Assembly: GCF_027789125.1 (NCBI RefSeq) | Contig: NZ_JAQFVF010000009.1 | Coordinates: 1 to 64,000, forward strand | Reading direction: 5' to 3' | Source: Paenibacillus aestuarii | GTDB taxonomy: Bacteria > Bacillota > Bacilli > Paenibacillales > NBRC-103111 | DNA length: 64,000 nt | The notes under the pieces: model-generated | Seen by the model: only the letters and a program-made list of their open reading frames with translations | Database searches by the model: none | What the model was told of the DNA's origin: nothing | In this document: positions 35,265 to 44,761 of the stretch, one piece after another | Layout: each line of letters opens with the position of its first letter | Numbering within the stretch: position 1 is the stretch's first letter | Made by a program: the position numbers and the translations under genes

Positions 35265-35305
35265 CAAACGCGGTTGCTAATCGTTATGATTAGCAGCCGC
35301 GTTTG
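35265..35305 (+). terminator. Terminator of the importer/catabolic operon
   Basis: Perfect 18-bp arms, CAAACGCGGTTGCTAATC and its complement, around GTTAT, followed by TGTTTGTG. The stem is very strong but the T-tract is weak. Confidence 0.7.
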
Positions 35306-35383
35306 TGTTTGTGGGGAGCGGCGACGCGGGCACGCGCAGGAGCGCGGGGCACTGCAAAGCGGAACCTCCATCATACCGACGGT

Positions 35384-35611
35384 TCAGTCGCCATCCAGCG
35401 AAAAGAACAGACCAACAATGCCAATGACGAGCAGGGTCCCCATTAAGCCGAGTGTGAGGAAGCCGAACCCGCCGACAAACCAGAACAGGTGCGGAAAAAG
35501 AAAAAAACAGATAAGGCCAATCGGCACCAGCCAAATCAGCATTTTAAAGGTAACTTTTAAAATTTTCCAGATCAGCAGTGCGGCTAAAATCCCAATAATG
35601 AGATGAAGCAT
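35384..35611 (-). CDS. Small membrane protein
   Basis: A 75-residue, strongly hydrophobic protein with two to three membrane segments (LLIWKILKVTFKMLIWLVPI, LMGTLLVIGIVGLFFSLDGD). A perfect AAAGGAGG lies eight bases before the ATG, so it is probably a real gene. No family is recognised. It diverges from the dacF-like gene. Confidence 0.75.
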   Translation of the reverse strand: MLHLIIGILAALLIWKILKVTFKMLIWLVPIGLICFFLFPHLFWFVGGFGFLTLGLMGTLLVIGIVGLFFSLDGD

Positions 35612-35755
35612 GTCGTATTCCTCCTTTATATGCCCATTCGATGGTTTAATCCGATTTTAATCTAGCTTTAATGAATGGAGTTTATAATAACATATGGCGT
35701 GGAGAACTCGCTAGTCGTGGGTTCTTTTCATTTTTTCTGCGCAGGAGGATCAGGA

Positions 35756-36994
35756 ATGACGAAAAAAGTGATCATCATTATCGTTATGCTCACAGCAGTT
35801 TTAGGACAAACTGGGGTCGCATATGGAGAGAATCAATCACCGGCCATCTCAAGTGGTACCGGTGTTGTTATAGACAGCTCAACAGGGGCTGTTCTTTATG
35901 AAAAAAACAAAGAAGAACAAGCTTTTCCCGCCAGCTTAACGAAGCTGATGACAGCTATTTTGCTGGAAGATCATATGGCCAACGGCGAATGGATGACAGC
36001 GAGTAAGAAGGCTACGCTGCAAGAAGCGAGCAATTCTGTGTTCAATTTAAAAGTTGGCGAGCGGATGCAGAAGGAAGAAGCGCTGAAGGCGCTGCTAGTT
36101 ATCTCGGCCAACGACGTGGCCATGATGATTGCTGAGCATATCGGAGGCGACGAGGCCGCTTTTGCCGAGTTGATGAATAAGCGGGCGGCGTCGATCGGCA
36201 TGACGCATACGCATTTTGTGACGCCGAACGGGCTGCACGATCCCCAGCATGTAACAACAGCCGGCGACTTGGCGCTGCTTGCCAAAGAGGCAATGAAGTA
36301 CCCGGACGTGATGGCGGCGATGGGCACGGAGAAGACCGAAGTGAAGACCGATCAACGGCAAGTGGTCATCCGTGATCGCAGTCTAATTTTTCAGAATCCG
36401 CTGGCTTTGGGCGGGAAAACGGGCTTTACGGATCAAGCGCATAACACGCTGATTGAATATTTGAAACAAGACAATAAGACCGTCATTGCGGTCGTCATGA
36501 AATCATCGCGGGAAGCTGAGTACCAGGATGTGGAAGCGATCGGCAAATATGGCCTGAACCGTCTCGAGGTACAGCGCACTTTGCAAAAAGGGGAGCTCGT
36601 CGGAGCAACGACTTTTTACGGTGAGCGGGTTGAGGGTGTGCTCAGTGAGTCCATGGTGTTAACCCGGCTGAAAGAAGATCATGCTGAATATACATATACG
36701 CCTGTTTATGGTACTCTGCATAACGGGCAGAAAACGATCGAAGCCGGCGAGGTTATCGGCGCTTATCAGATTCATAAGAACGGTGTGCTGCTCACGCAGA
36801 TTCCGATTGTTTCTTTGAAGCGGGTCACGCATGTGGATCCGCCGCTAATAAGCAGCGAGAAGAGCTCCGTCCCGGCACCGAGGTGGGGGTGGATGGTAGT
36901 TTGTCTGCTTTTGCTGGCCTATGGCTTGTACAAGTCGCTATCTGCATCCGCACTCCGGTCCAAACAATACGAAGTTGAGAAAGAAGTTGTGTAA
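35756..36994 (+). CDS. D-alanyl-D-alanine carboxypeptidase (DacF-like)
   Basis: A 412-residue class C low-molecular-weight penicillin-binding protein. A signal peptide (TKKVIIIIVMLTAVLG...VAYG) precedes the peptidase S11 domain with SxxK (PASLTKLMTA), SxN (SANDVAMM) and KTG (GGKTGFT). A C-terminal beta domain and a membrane anchor follow (GWMVVCLLLLAYGLY). It trims D-alanine from peptidoglycan stem peptides, possibly in sporulation as in DacF. AGGAGG precedes ATG 35756. It is followed closely by a polysaccharide deacetylase gene. Confidence 0.9.
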   Translation: MTKKVIIIIVMLTAVLGQTGVAYGENQSPAISSGTGVVIDSSTGAVLYEKNKEEQAFPASLTKLMTAILLEDHMANGEWMTASKKATLQEASNSVFNLKVGERMQKEEALKALLVISANDVAMMIAEHIGGDEAAFAELMNKRAASIGMTHTHFVTPNGLHDPQHVTTAGDLALLAKEAMKYPDVMAAMGTEKTEVKTDQRQVVIRDRSLIFQNPLALGGKTGFTDQAHNTLIEYLKQDNKTVIAVVMKSSREAEYQDVEAIGKYGLNRLEVQRTLQKGELVGATTFYGERVEGVLSESMVLTRLKEDHAEYTYTPVYGTLHNGQKTIEAGEVIGAYQIHKNGVLLTQIPIVSLKRVTHVDPPLISSEKSSVPAPRWGWMVVCLLLLAYGLYKSLSASALRSKQYEVEKEVV

Positions 36995-37044
36995 GCATGA
37001 TTCCCCTGTTTAAGTCAGTGAACGCAAGGAGAACACAGAATGAG

Positions 37045-37884
37045 GTGCGTTCAAAAGAAGCGTTGAAAGCCATGAAGCCGCTGAAAGTGTGCATCCTATT
37101 GGCCTGCATAGGCATCGTAGGGTGCAGTCACACAGATCAGGCGAGCAGCATTTCTGTCCCTGTGCCGAGTGCGGACGCCGTTCCGGCCACCGTTCAATTA
37201 AGCTCGGCTCAGCAAGCATTGTCGGACAATCACAATTCAGCCAATGAGCAAATCAGCTCCGCCGTTAAAGTGATCAATAACGTGAAGACGGATCATCCCA
37301 TGGCCGCTTTAACGTTTGATGATGGACCTGATGATAAGTATACACCCCGCATTTTGGACATTCTCAAAAAAGAAAACGTAAAAGGAACCTTCTTCGTCGT
37401 CGGGCAGCAAGCGAAGCAGCATCCGCAGATGATGAAGAGGATCGTAGAAGAAGGGCATGCCGTTGGCAATCATTCCTGGGATCATCCTGATCTAGCCAAA
37501 GCGTCGCCGGATAAAATTCAGAGCGAAATTATGTCAACAGACGATGTGATCAAACAACTTACAGGCGCAGTACCAACCCTATTTCGAGCTCCGTATGGTG
37601 CAGTTTCACCGCAATTAGAGTCAGAAGCAGAGGGCTCCGGCCACGAGTTGATCGGCTGGTCCGTCGATACGCTGGATTGGGACGGAAAGAGCGTCAGCCA
37701 AATTTTGACCAATGTCAAAAAAGAGGTTCGGCCGGGCTCGATTATTTTGCAACATTTTGCCGGTGGGAAAAAGGGGAATTTAAATAATACGGTGGAAGCT
37801 CTTCCGCAGATTATCGCTTATTTGAGGCAAAAAGGATATACCTTGGTCACGGTACCGGAGCTGATAGCTGCCAAGAAATCTTAA
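37045..37884 (+). CDS. Polysaccharide deacetylase lipoprotein (NodB domain)
   Basis: A 279-residue lipoprotein (ACIGIVGCSH) with a NodB domain: TFDDGPDD, HSWDHPD, RAPYGA, DTLDWDG and IILQHF, covering all five motifs. It probably removes N-acetyl groups from peptidoglycan or another wall polymer. GTG 37045 has AAGGAG 13 bases upstream; ATG 37072 is a possible later start, and 36997 has no ribosome site. With the carboxypeptidase just upstream it forms a cell-wall pair. Confidence 0.9.
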   Translation: MRSKEALKAMKPLKVCILLACIGIVGCSHTDQASSISVPVPSADAVPATVQLSSAQQALSDNHNSANEQISSAVKVINNVKTDHPMAALTFDDGPDDKYTPRILDILKKENVKGTFFVVGQQAKQHPQMMKRIVEEGHAVGNHSWDHPDLAKASPDKIQSEIMSTDDVIKQLTGAVPTLFRAPYGAVSPQLESEAEGSGHELIGWSVDTLDWDGKSVSQILTNVKKEVRPGSIILQHFAGGKKGNLNNTVEALPQIIAYLRQKGYTLVTVPELIAAKKS

Positions 37885-37890
37885 ATGAAG

Positions 37891-37956
37891 CGAATTTGGG
37901 GACTACCCTGCTTTCGGACTATAGGCTAAGATAGATAGGGTAGTGACTCAAATTCG
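37891..37956. other. Long inverted repeat before the isomerase gene
   Basis: CGAATTTGGGGACTACCCT (37891-37909) is nearly complementary to AGGGTAGTGACTCAAATTCG (37937-37956). There is no T-run. It may end the upstream transcript or act as an operator. Confidence 0.5.
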
Positions 37957-37974
37957 ACGATTGGAGTGAGGGGA

Positions 37975-38742
37975 ATGAGAATTGCCGCGCAATTGTATAC
38001 GGTTCGTACTTTTTTGAAGACGCCTGAGGAAATCAGTGAAAGCATGAAAAAGGTGAAACAAATGGGGTACAAAGCCGTACAAGCTTCAGGCGTGGGGCCA
38101 ATCGGCTACGCCGAATTTAAAGCGCTTGCAGACCAAGAAGGATTGACGATCTGTGCGACGCACATCGGGTACGACGAGCTGCTCAATGACATGGATGGTG
38201 TTATTCAGAAGCATCAGGCTTGGAATTGCAAGTATGTCGGTTTAGGCGGACTGCCGCAGCAGTACCGTGAGAGCAGCGCAGGCTATGCCGCTTTTGCCAA
38301 GCAAGCCACGGAATTCGGAAGACAGCTGAAAAGCGCCGGTCTGCAATTCATCTATCACAACCATGACTTTGAATTTGCCAAATATGATGGAAAGACGGGC
38401 ATGGAAATTTTAATGGAAACGTCTGACCCTGACGCCGTAGATTTCGAAATAGACGTTTATTGGGTGCAGGCCGGCGGAGCCGATCCCATCGAGTGGATTC
38501 GCAAGATGGACGGACGCATGAAGGTCGTGCATTTCAAGGACATGATCGTGACGCCAGAGAGAAAGCAGCGCTTCGCGGAGATTGGGGAAGGCAACATGAA
38601 CTTCCAGGGCATTATTCAAGCGTGCCAGGAGATCGGGGTGGAGTGGGCAGCAGTCGAGCAGGATGACTGTTATGAGCGCAATCCGTTCGAGAGCTTGGAG
38701 ATCAGTTTCAACAACCTTGCCAAATTAGGTGTAAACGCGTAA
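37975..38742 (+). CDS. Sugar phosphate isomerase/epimerase
   Basis: A 255-residue AP-endonuclease-2-like TIM barrel (RIAAQLYTVRTFLKTPEEI, YHNHDFEFAKYDGKTGMEIL, FEIDVYWVQAGGADP, VVHFKDM, WAAVEQDDCYERNPFES). The metal-site His, Glu and Asp residues are in place, so catalysis is likely. ATG 37975 follows GGAGTGAGGGGA. It stands alone between a long inverted repeat and a terminator. Confidence 0.88.
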   Translation: MRIAAQLYTVRTFLKTPEEISESMKKVKQMGYKAVQASGVGPIGYAEFKALADQEGLTICATHIGYDELLNDMDGVIQKHQAWNCKYVGLGGLPQQYRESSAGYAAFAKQATEFGRQLKSAGLQFIYHNHDFEFAKYDGKTGMEILMETSDPDAVDFEIDVYWVQAGGADPIEWIRKMDGRMKVVHFKDMIVTPERKQRFAEIGEGNMNFQGIIQACQEIGVEWAAVEQDDCYERNPFESLEISFNNLAKLGVNA

Positions 38743-38757
38743 GCGGGATTTGCCGAG

Positions 38758-38794
38758 GCCTCCTATTCGCTGCTTAGTGAATGGGGGGCTTTTT
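38758..38794 (+). terminator. Terminator of the isomerase gene
   Basis: GCCTCCTATTCGC pairs along 13 positions (with G-T pairs) with GTGAATGGGGGGC around TGCTTA, then five T. Confidence 0.85.
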
Positions 38795-38903
38795 GCTGCA
38801 CTGAATCTTTGTAACGGGAGACGTACGGACTCCCTGTTTGGTTAGGGGATACGCCCGTTCCCCAGACAGTCACACCGAAAATTTAAGATATTTTCCGAAA
38901 AAA

Positions 38904-38917
38904 TGGGAACGCTTTCA
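38904..38917. promoter_or_regulatory. CcpA cre site
   Basis: TGGGAACGCTTTCA fits TGWNANCGNTNNCA with one mismatch. It lies at the -35 of a promoter with -10 TATGAT at 38932, so catabolite repression of the importer is expected. Confidence 0.7.
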
Positions 38918-38997
38918 TTTCCATTTTGCTCTATGATGGATAGAGTGATTGTTTGTTAATATATGACAGCTGACGTGGAGGACTGGAAAGCGGTTAT

Positions 38998-39055
38998 AAG
39001 AGGTACGGTACAAGATGCCGTGCTCTCATATACATATGGAAGCGCTTAAGCTTCC
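38998..39055 (+). other. Structured leader of the importer operon
   Basis: GTACGG (39003-39008) pairs with CCGTGC (39018-39023), and GGAAGC (39038-39043) with GCTTCC (39050-39055). ATACATATG occurs on both sides of the second hairpin. The first hairpin shares CGGTACAA and CCGTGCTC with the hairpin at 15-47. Confidence 0.4.
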
Positions 39056-39084
39056 CTTGGATACATATGAATGGAGGGGTATCG

Positions 39085-40920
39085 ATGAAATTCCAGAAAG
39101 TCGTTCATCCGATCTTAACGCTCGCCGCTGCTGCTGTGTTTTTTGCAGGGTGCGAGTCCACACCACCGCCTTCTGTCACACAGTCTAGTCAGCCGCCGAA
39201 AGATTCAGCACAACCGGCCACAGCCTCGGCAACGCCGGCAGCCACACAAGAAGCTAAAACAACAGACGCCAAAGAAACACCGCGGAACGAAACGATGTAT
39301 ATCAATGGTTTGCAGTGGGGCGCTCCGACGAACTTCAACTTGATCAGCGGTAACCCAGGGTTCCCGATCAACTATGGAGACTCACGCGAGCTGATTTACG
39401 AAACACTGTTTATGATCAACCAACTCGATGGCAAAATGGAACCGCTGCTCGGCACCAAGTACTCTTGGACCGACGACATGACACTGCGCATTGAACTGAA
39501 CAAAGATGCCAAATGGAGCGACGGCAAACCGTTTACGGCAGATGATGTCGTCTACACGTACAAGTTGGGCCAAAAGTATGACATTAACTGGAAAAGTTAC
39601 TGGACATACATCCAAGATGTCGTTGCCGATGGCACGAACGCTGTCAACATTAAACTAAATCCGAAAAACCCGAACAAGCTCACGGTTCTCGAAAGTATCG
39701 AGATCATTCCGATGCTCCCTAAACATATCTGGGAGGAGCTTGAGAAGAAATCTAACAATGACTTGGCTACATTGCGTAAGGAGATCAACCCGGACCCTGT
39801 CGGTACAGGCCCTTACAAAATGTATTTCTATAACGATCAGAAAATTGTTGTGCAACGCGACGATAACTACTGGGGCAAAGCCTTGTTCGGCAAGCTGCCT
39901 GCTCCTAAGTATATCGCTCATATTATCTACAAAGATAACGCTGCAGGTGACCTTGCCTTCAAAAACGGCCAAGTCGACATGTCGCAGCAGTTTACGCCGC
40001 AAGTATGGAACATGTGGAAGGGCGGAGCGCCGATTAAGACTTTCTTGAAGGACGCGCCTTACTACCTCCCAGGCTCCATGCCTTCAATCTTCTTCAACAT
40101 GAGCAAAAAAGGTCTGGACAACGCCGATGTCCGCAGAGCGATCGCCATGAGTATCGACTATAAGAAAGTTTCCGACTTAGCGATGAGCGGTTACTCGGCA
40201 GCGATGCAGCCGTCCCTGACGCTTAATTCCGATTCGGAATCCAAGTACGTCGATCAAGCGGCGATCAAGCCGCTGCAGTGGACAACAGACGTCAAAGCCG
40301 CTAACGACCTGCTCGATAAAATCGGCGCGAAGAAAGGCGCTGACGGCATTCGTGTGCTGAACGGAACTAGACTTGGACCTTTTGAGGTTGAGTGTCCTTA
40401 CGGCTGGTCCGACTGGAACGCCTCCCTGGAGATCGTCGCGCAGAGCGCGAAAGCGATCGGGATTGAAATCAGAACGAAATTCCCAGAAGCACCGGTCTGG
40501 ACGAACGACCTGCAAACGGGCAAATTCGATATTATTATGAACACGCCTGCCGGCGGTGTCAGCCCGAGCCAGCCTTGGAACCGTGCTAGAACGATTATGT
40601 ATTCGAACGGTGTGCCGGGTATTGGCGAGATGGCCTTCTGGAACTGGGGCCGATATAAGAATGAGAAAGCCGATGCGATCATCGACAAGATCCCGACGAT
40701 TTCGGATGAAGCGCAGCTGAAACAACTGTACACGGATCTGACCAAAATGTGGCTGACCGATATTCCATCCATTCCATTGATGTACCGTCCATGGAAGTTC
40801 TATACCGTGAACGAAACCGTGTGGAAAGGGTTCCCGGTTCAAGGTGACGGAAGCAATACTCCGCCACAAATTGCGATTGACGGAGCCGGTGTGAAAGCGC
40901 TCTACCAGATTCATAACTAA
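39085..40920 (+). CDS. ABC substrate-binding lipoprotein, family 5
   Basis: A 611-residue lipoprotein (lipobox FAGCES) followed by a Pro/Thr/Ala-rich linker. The family-5 fold is seen in YINGLQWGAPTNFNLISGNP, WSDGKPFTADDVVYTYKLG and NPDPVGTGPYKMYFYN. Its features and the cre site suggest an oligosaccharide binder (cello- or manno-oligosaccharide type) rather than a peptide binder; this is inference. ATG 39085 follows GGAGGGG. It is first of five importer genes, and a hairpin after it may favour its higher expression. Confidence 0.88.
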   Translation: MKFQKVVHPILTLAAAAVFFAGCESTPPPSVTQSSQPPKDSAQPATASATPAATQEAKTTDAKETPRNETMYINGLQWGAPTNFNLISGNPGFPINYGDSRELIYETLFMINQLDGKMEPLLGTKYSWTDDMTLRIELNKDAKWSDGKPFTADDVVYTYKLGQKYDINWKSYWTYIQDVVADGTNAVNIKLNPKNPNKLTVLESIEIIPMLPKHIWEELEKKSNNDLATLRKEINPDPVGTGPYKMYFYNDQKIVVQRDDNYWGKALFGKLPAPKYIAHIIYKDNAAGDLAFKNGQVDMSQQFTPQVWNMWKGGAPIKTFLKDAPYYLPGSMPSIFFNMSKKGLDNADVRRAIAMSIDYKKVSDLAMSGYSAAMQPSLTLNSDSESKYVDQAAIKPLQWTTDVKAANDLLDKIGAKKGADGIRVLNGTRLGPFEVECPYGWSDWNASLEIVAQSAKAIGIEIRTKFPEAPVWTNDLQTGKFDIIMNTPAGGVSPSQPWNRARTIMYSNGVPGIGEMAFWNWGRYKNEKADAIIDKIPTISDEAQLKQLYTDLTKMWLTDIPSIPLMYRPWKFYTVNETVWKGFPVQGDGSNTPPQIAIDGAGVKALYQIHN

Positions 40921-40928
40921 TTGAAAAT

Positions 40929-40977
40929 GAGGCCTATATTGGGGATTTGTACATTCAACCCGATTATAGGCCTCTTT
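40929..40977 (+). terminator. Attenuating hairpin after the binding-protein gene
   Basis: GAGGCCTATA (40929-40938) pairs with TATAGGCCTC (40965-40974), with GGG/CCC below, then TTT. Partial termination here would give more binding protein than permease. Confidence 0.7.
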
Positions 40978-41021
40978 AAAGAACGAGGATTCTAAACCAG
41001 CAAGATTGGGGTGCGTATGAA

Positions 41022-42032
41022 TTGAATGCCTATTCAAAGTATTTTTTCAAAAAGTTCTTTTGGTATTTTCTTACACTGATCATTGCTGTGGGGTTGAATT
41101 TCCTTTTGCCTCGACTTATTCAAGGTAATCCGGTGACAACCATCGCTACGCAAGTTACACAGGGGATGACAGACAGCGATTCGATCAAAAAGGTGTATGA
41201 AACGTTCATGAAAGAGTTTGGCGTCGATAAGCCACTAGGCACGCAGTTTGTGATCTATGTCAAGAACTTGCTGACAGGCAACCTGGGTACGTCATTCGGC
41301 TTGTATCCGAAAAAGGTGACAGACATTCTGGCTTCCGCCATTCCTTGGACGGTTGCGCTGCAACTGCCCGCCATTTTGGTCGGCTGGATCTTGGGCAACG
41401 TGCTTGGCGCGGTAGCGGCCTATAAAAAAGGCGTGCTGGACAAAGTCATTTTTCCCGTCGCCTTGTTTGTCAACTCGATTCCATTCTTCACTTTAGCGAT
41501 CATCATGCTGTTTATTTTTGCGCTGCACTTGCATTGGTTCCCGCCTTCCGGGGGCTACGATTATCAGATGATACCGAATCTGAGCTTTGACTTTATCATT
41601 TCGGTCATCCGACACCATACATTGCCGTTTCTGTCCATCGTCTTGGTTACGATCGGCGGGCAGGCGATTGGGATGCGCGAAATGTCCATTTATGAATTGA
41701 ACTCGGATTACGTGCTGTACAGCAAGCTGCTCGGCATCCGCGATTCGAAAATTGCCAAGTACGTCTTCAAGAACGCCATGCTGCCGCAAATCACCGGCCT
41801 TGCCTTATCCATCGGTACGATGGTCGGCGGATCGTTGATCTGTGAGATCGTATTCAGCTATCCGGGCATCGGCACTTGGCTGTTCACAGCCATCAGACAG
41901 CTCGATTATCCGCTCATCTCAGGCTGTACGCTGCTCATTGCGCTAACCGTGCTGGTGGCGAACTTCATCATTGAGATCATTTACGGGGTTGTCGATCCGC
42001 GCATTAAGGCCGCTCAAATGGAGGAACATTAA
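41022..42032 (+). CDS. ABC transporter permease, DppB/OppB-like
   Basis: A 336-residue permease (FFWYFLTLIIAVGLNFLLPR, TSFGLYPKKVTDILASAIPW) with the DppB C-terminal signature VVDPRIKAAQ. TTG start is inferred from the frame after GGGGTG. It lies inside the five-gene importer operon and ends two bases before the next ATG. Confidence 0.9.
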   Translation: MNAYSKYFFKKFFWYFLTLIIAVGLNFLLPRLIQGNPVTTIATQVTQGMTDSDSIKKVYETFMKEFGVDKPLGTQFVIYVKNLLTGNLGTSFGLYPKKVTDILASAIPWTVALQLPAILVGWILGNVLGAVAAYKKGVLDKVIFPVALFVNSIPFFTLAIIMLFIFALHLHWFPPSGGYDYQMIPNLSFDFIISVIRHHTLPFLSIVLVTIGGQAIGMREMSIYELNSDYVLYSKLLGIRDSKIAKYVFKNAMLPQITGLALSIGTMVGGSLICEIVFSYPGIGTWLFTAIRQLDYPLISGCTLLIALTVLVANFIIEIIYGVVDPRIKAAQMEEH

Positions 42033-42034
42033 TT

Positions 42035-42871
42035 ATGACACATACAGCTCGTATCTTAATGAAATCTCCAAAATTCGTCATCGGAGCAGCGGCGATCATC
42101 GTCATGCTCGCTCTCGTCACGATCTACCCGCTGGTGAACCGGCACGATCCGCTGGAGATGGTGGCGCTTGCTTTTCAGCCACCGGGCAATGGCTATATCC
42201 TGGGATCGGATAACTTTGGGCGCGATATTTTTCTGGAGCTGATGTACGGGATTAAAACCTCCATTAAGGTAGGGCTGATCGCCGGCATCTGCGCAACCGT
42301 GATCGGCCTCATTATCGGACTGGCTTCCGGTTACATCGGGGGTCTATGGGATAACGTGCTGACGAGTGTGACGAACATTTTTATCGTCATTCCATCCTTT
42401 ATCATTTTGATTCTTGTATCCGTCAGTATTAACTCACGCAGTTCGTTGGTGACAGCGCTCATCATCGGCTTAACGAGCTGGCCATGGACAGCCAGAGCGG
42501 TGCGCGCGCAGACGACATCTTTAAGAAACCGCGACCATGTCAATATTGCCAAAATATCCGGACACAGCACCCCGAGAATTATCTTTTTTGAAATTCTTCC
42601 TTACATTGCTTCTTATGTGGTCATGGCGTTCGTCCTGCAAACGGCATCGGGGATTTTATCGGAGGCTTCCATCTCGATGTTAGGTCTGGGACCGTATAAT
42701 ACGATATCCCTTGGCATCCTGTTGAACTGGGCTTTGGTCTTTGAGGCCCCTGTCGCTGGCGCCTGGTGGGCGTTCATTCCGGCAGCTTTCTCCATCGCCG
42801 TCATCACGTTCTCGCTGTATATGATGAATACGGGCATGGATGAGATTTTCAATCCAAAAATAAGGAGCTAG
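42035..42871 (+). CDS. ABC transporter permease, DppC/OppC-like
   Basis: A 278-residue permease with the OppC hallmarks HDPLEMVALAFQPP, ILGSDNFGRDIFLELMYGIK and SEASISMLGLG. It forms the membrane channel with the DppB-like subunit. GGAGG lies just before the ATG. Confidence 0.92.
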   Translation: MTHTARILMKSPKFVIGAAAIIVMLALVTIYPLVNRHDPLEMVALAFQPPGNGYILGSDNFGRDIFLELMYGIKTSIKVGLIAGICATVIGLIIGLASGYIGGLWDNVLTSVTNIFIVIPSFIILILVSVSINSRSSLVTALIIGLTSWPWTARAVRAQTTSLRNRDHVNIAKISGHSTPRIIFFEILPYIASYVVMAFVLQTASGILSEASISMLGLGPYNTISLGILLNWALVFEAPVAGAWWAFIPAAFSIAVITFSLYMMNTGMDEIFNPKIRS

Positions 42872-42874
42872 CCA

Positions 42875-43942
42875 ATGAGCAAAAACATACTGGAAGTGAA
42901 AGGTTTAAAAACCTTCTATAAAACCCGGTTGAAAGAGAAAGTGTTTGCTGTTGACGGTGTTGATTTTGTCTTGGAAGAGGGCAAGACGTTGGGGATCGCC
43001 GGCGAGTCCGGCTGCGGAAAGTCGACTTTAGCGCTCAGCTTAATGGGTTTTTATTTCGCGCCGCTCCATTATGGGGATGGTTCGATCGTTGTCGATGGAA
43101 CAGACATCATGAAGCTGAGTAAAGAACAACTGAGGAAACAGGTTTCCGGGCGGGAAATCGCCTACATTCCTCAAGCGGCGATGAATGCGTTGAATCCGAC
43201 GATGAAAATCATCCGATTCATTGAAGATATTATGAAAGAGCATCGGCCGGAGCTAAGCAAGCAGCAAGTGTGGGAGCTGGCGGCGGAGCGGTTCCAAACG
43301 CTGAATCTATCGCCGAACGTGCTGAATTCGTACCCGAATGAGCTGTCCGGCGGGATGAAGCAGCGGACGGTCATTGCGATTTCCACCATTTTGAACCCGA
43401 AAGTGCTGATTGCCGATGAGCCGACTTCCGCGCTTGACGTGACTTCGCAGAAGGCGGTTGTGAAGCTGCTGAAAGATTTGCTGGACAAAAAGTTCATCAA
43501 GTCGCTGGTGTTTATCACACATGAGCTTCCTTTGCTCTACCATGTGACCGACGATATTGTGGTAATGTATGCCGGGGAAATTGTGGAGCGCGGTACGGCG
43601 CACCAGATGATCTTTGATCCGCTTCATCCGTACACCAAGAAGCTGATGGGTTCCATTATCGTTCCGGAAGAGGGCATGAAAGGGCATAAGCTTGCGGCCA
43701 TTCCAGGGGCTCCGCCGAACTTGAAGAAAGCGATTGTCGGCTGCAGATTTGCTGACCGTTGTTCCTTTGCCAAGGATTCATGCCGAACCGGCAAAATCGA
43801 GAGCAGAACTGTAGATGGACGTATCTACAGATGTCATTTTGATATCCGGACGTTAAAGGAGTGGTATAGACATGAAGAGGAACAACAACATACTGATTAC
43901 CGGGAAACAGATCACGAAAGTATTCGGATACGGAAAGCATAA
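42875..43942 (+). CDS. ABC transporter ATPase, DppD/OppD-like
   Basis: A 355-residue ATPase: Walker [10 protein letters not shown], signature LSGGMKQR, Walker [13 protein letters not shown] and switch His in [10 protein letters not shown]-terminal oligopeptide-type cysteine motif ([23 protein letters not shown]) follows. A tail of about 30 residues after that motif overlaps the next gene by 71 bases, more than is usual. Confidence 0.92.
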   Translation: MSKNILEVKGLKTFYKTRLKEKVFAVDGVDFVLEEGKTLGIAGESGCGKSTLALSLMGFYFAPLHYGDGSIVVDGTDIMKLSKEQLRKQVSGREIAYIPQAAMNALNPTMKIIRFIEDIMKEHRPELSKQQVWELAAERFQTLNLSPNVLNSYPNELSGGMKQRTVIAISTILNPKVLIADEPTSALDVTSQKAVVKLLKDLLDKKFIKSLVFITHELPLLYHVTDDIVVMYAGEIVERGTAHQMIFDPLHPYTKKLMGSIIVPEEGMKGHKLAAIPGAPPNLKKAIVGCRFADRCSFAKDSCRTGKIESRTVDGRIYRCHFDIRTLKEWYRHEEEQQHTDYRETDHESIRIRKA

Positions 43943-44675
43943 AACAACGGCGGTGCAAGATGTGAATTTCGACTTCCATGAAGGCGAGATTATCTCGATC
44001 GTCGGGGAGAGCGGCAGCGGTAAAACGACGCTGGCGAAGATCATGATGGGCTTATTGAAGGAAACGGACGGCACGATTGAATATAAAGGCCAGCCGCGGG
44101 AATTGAACTCCCATAAGAGCCGCAAACAATATTGGAAAGATATTCAGGCGATTTTCCAGGACCCTTTTTCCTCGTTCAATATGTTCCACAAGGTGGAGAA
44201 GCTGCTCGTCGACTGCATTAAGCTGCAGGGGCTGCGGCTGTCGAAGGAAGAGCAATTCGCCAAGATGAAAGAGGCGTGCTCCTTCGTTAACCTCAAATTC
44301 GAGGAACTGTATAACAAATATCCGTTTGAGCTGTCCGGCGGGCAGATGCAGCGGTTGATGATTGCCCGTATTTTCATGCTGCACCCGAAAGTGCTCATCG
44401 CCGATGAGCCGACCTCCATGGTGGACGCTTGCTCGCGTTCAACTATCCTGGATATGCTCCTGAAGCTTCGGGATGAGAATAATATGACTATTATTTTCAT
44501 TACGCACGATGTAGGTTTGGCCTACTATGTCAGCGATTCGATCTATATTATGGAAAAAGGTAAAATTGTGGAAAGAGGGCTGGCGGAAGATATTATTCTG
44601 AATCCGCAGCATCGTTACACGAAACAATTAATCGCCGACGTGCCAAAGATTCATACAGCCTGGAATTTGGCGTAA
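43872..44675 (+). CDS. ABC transporter ATPase, DppF/OppF-like
   Basis: A 267-residue ATPase: Walker [10 protein letters not shown], signature LSGGQMQR, Walker [13 protein letters not shown] and FITHDVGL. It pairs with the DppD-like ATPase. AAAGGAG lies upstream inside the dppD-like frame, supporting the overlapping start. It ends the importer operon before a 17-bp inverted repeat. Confidence 0.92.
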   Translation: MKRNNNILITGKQITKVFGYGKHKTTAVQDVNFDFHEGEIISIVGESGSGKTTLAKIMMGLLKETDGTIEYKGQPRELNSHKSRKQYWKDIQAIFQDPFSSFNMFHKVEKLLVDCIKLQGLRLSKEEQFAKMKEACSFVNLKFEELYNKYPFELSGGQMQRLMIARIFMLHPKVLIADEPTSMVDACSRSTILDMLLKLRDENNMTIIFITHDVGLAYYVSDSIYIMEKGKIVERGLAEDIILNPQHRYTKQLIADVPKIHTAWNLA

Positions 44676-44684
44676 CGCTTTAAG

Positions 44685-44731
44685 ATGAGATAAAGATCTT
44701 GCTCGCTTCCCTGACAAGATCTTTATCTCAT
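44685..44731. terminator. 17-bp perfect inverted repeat, putative terminator
   Basis: ATGAGATAAAGATCTTG and its exact complement, 13 bases apart. No T-run follows, so efficiency is uncertain. Confidence 0.55.
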
Positions 44732-44761
44732 TATGCTTTGTCAAGGATAAGGAGGACCGAG

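Larger units (their letters stand above)
38743..39084 (+). promoter_or_regulatory. Control region of the Opp/Dpp-type importer
   Basis: This 342-bp gap holds the isomerase terminator, a cre site, a TATGAT -10 (38932-38937) and a structured leader. No gene was seen. Confidence 0.6.

Noticed and set aside
35274..35606. A 110-residue open frame opposite the small membrane protein gene
   Set aside because: It begins inside the operon terminator, has no ribosome site, and the opposite strand has a perfect one.
38998..39055. A T-box or other known riboswitch before the importer
   Set aside because: No T-box sequence or known riboswitch core was seen; only simple hairpins.
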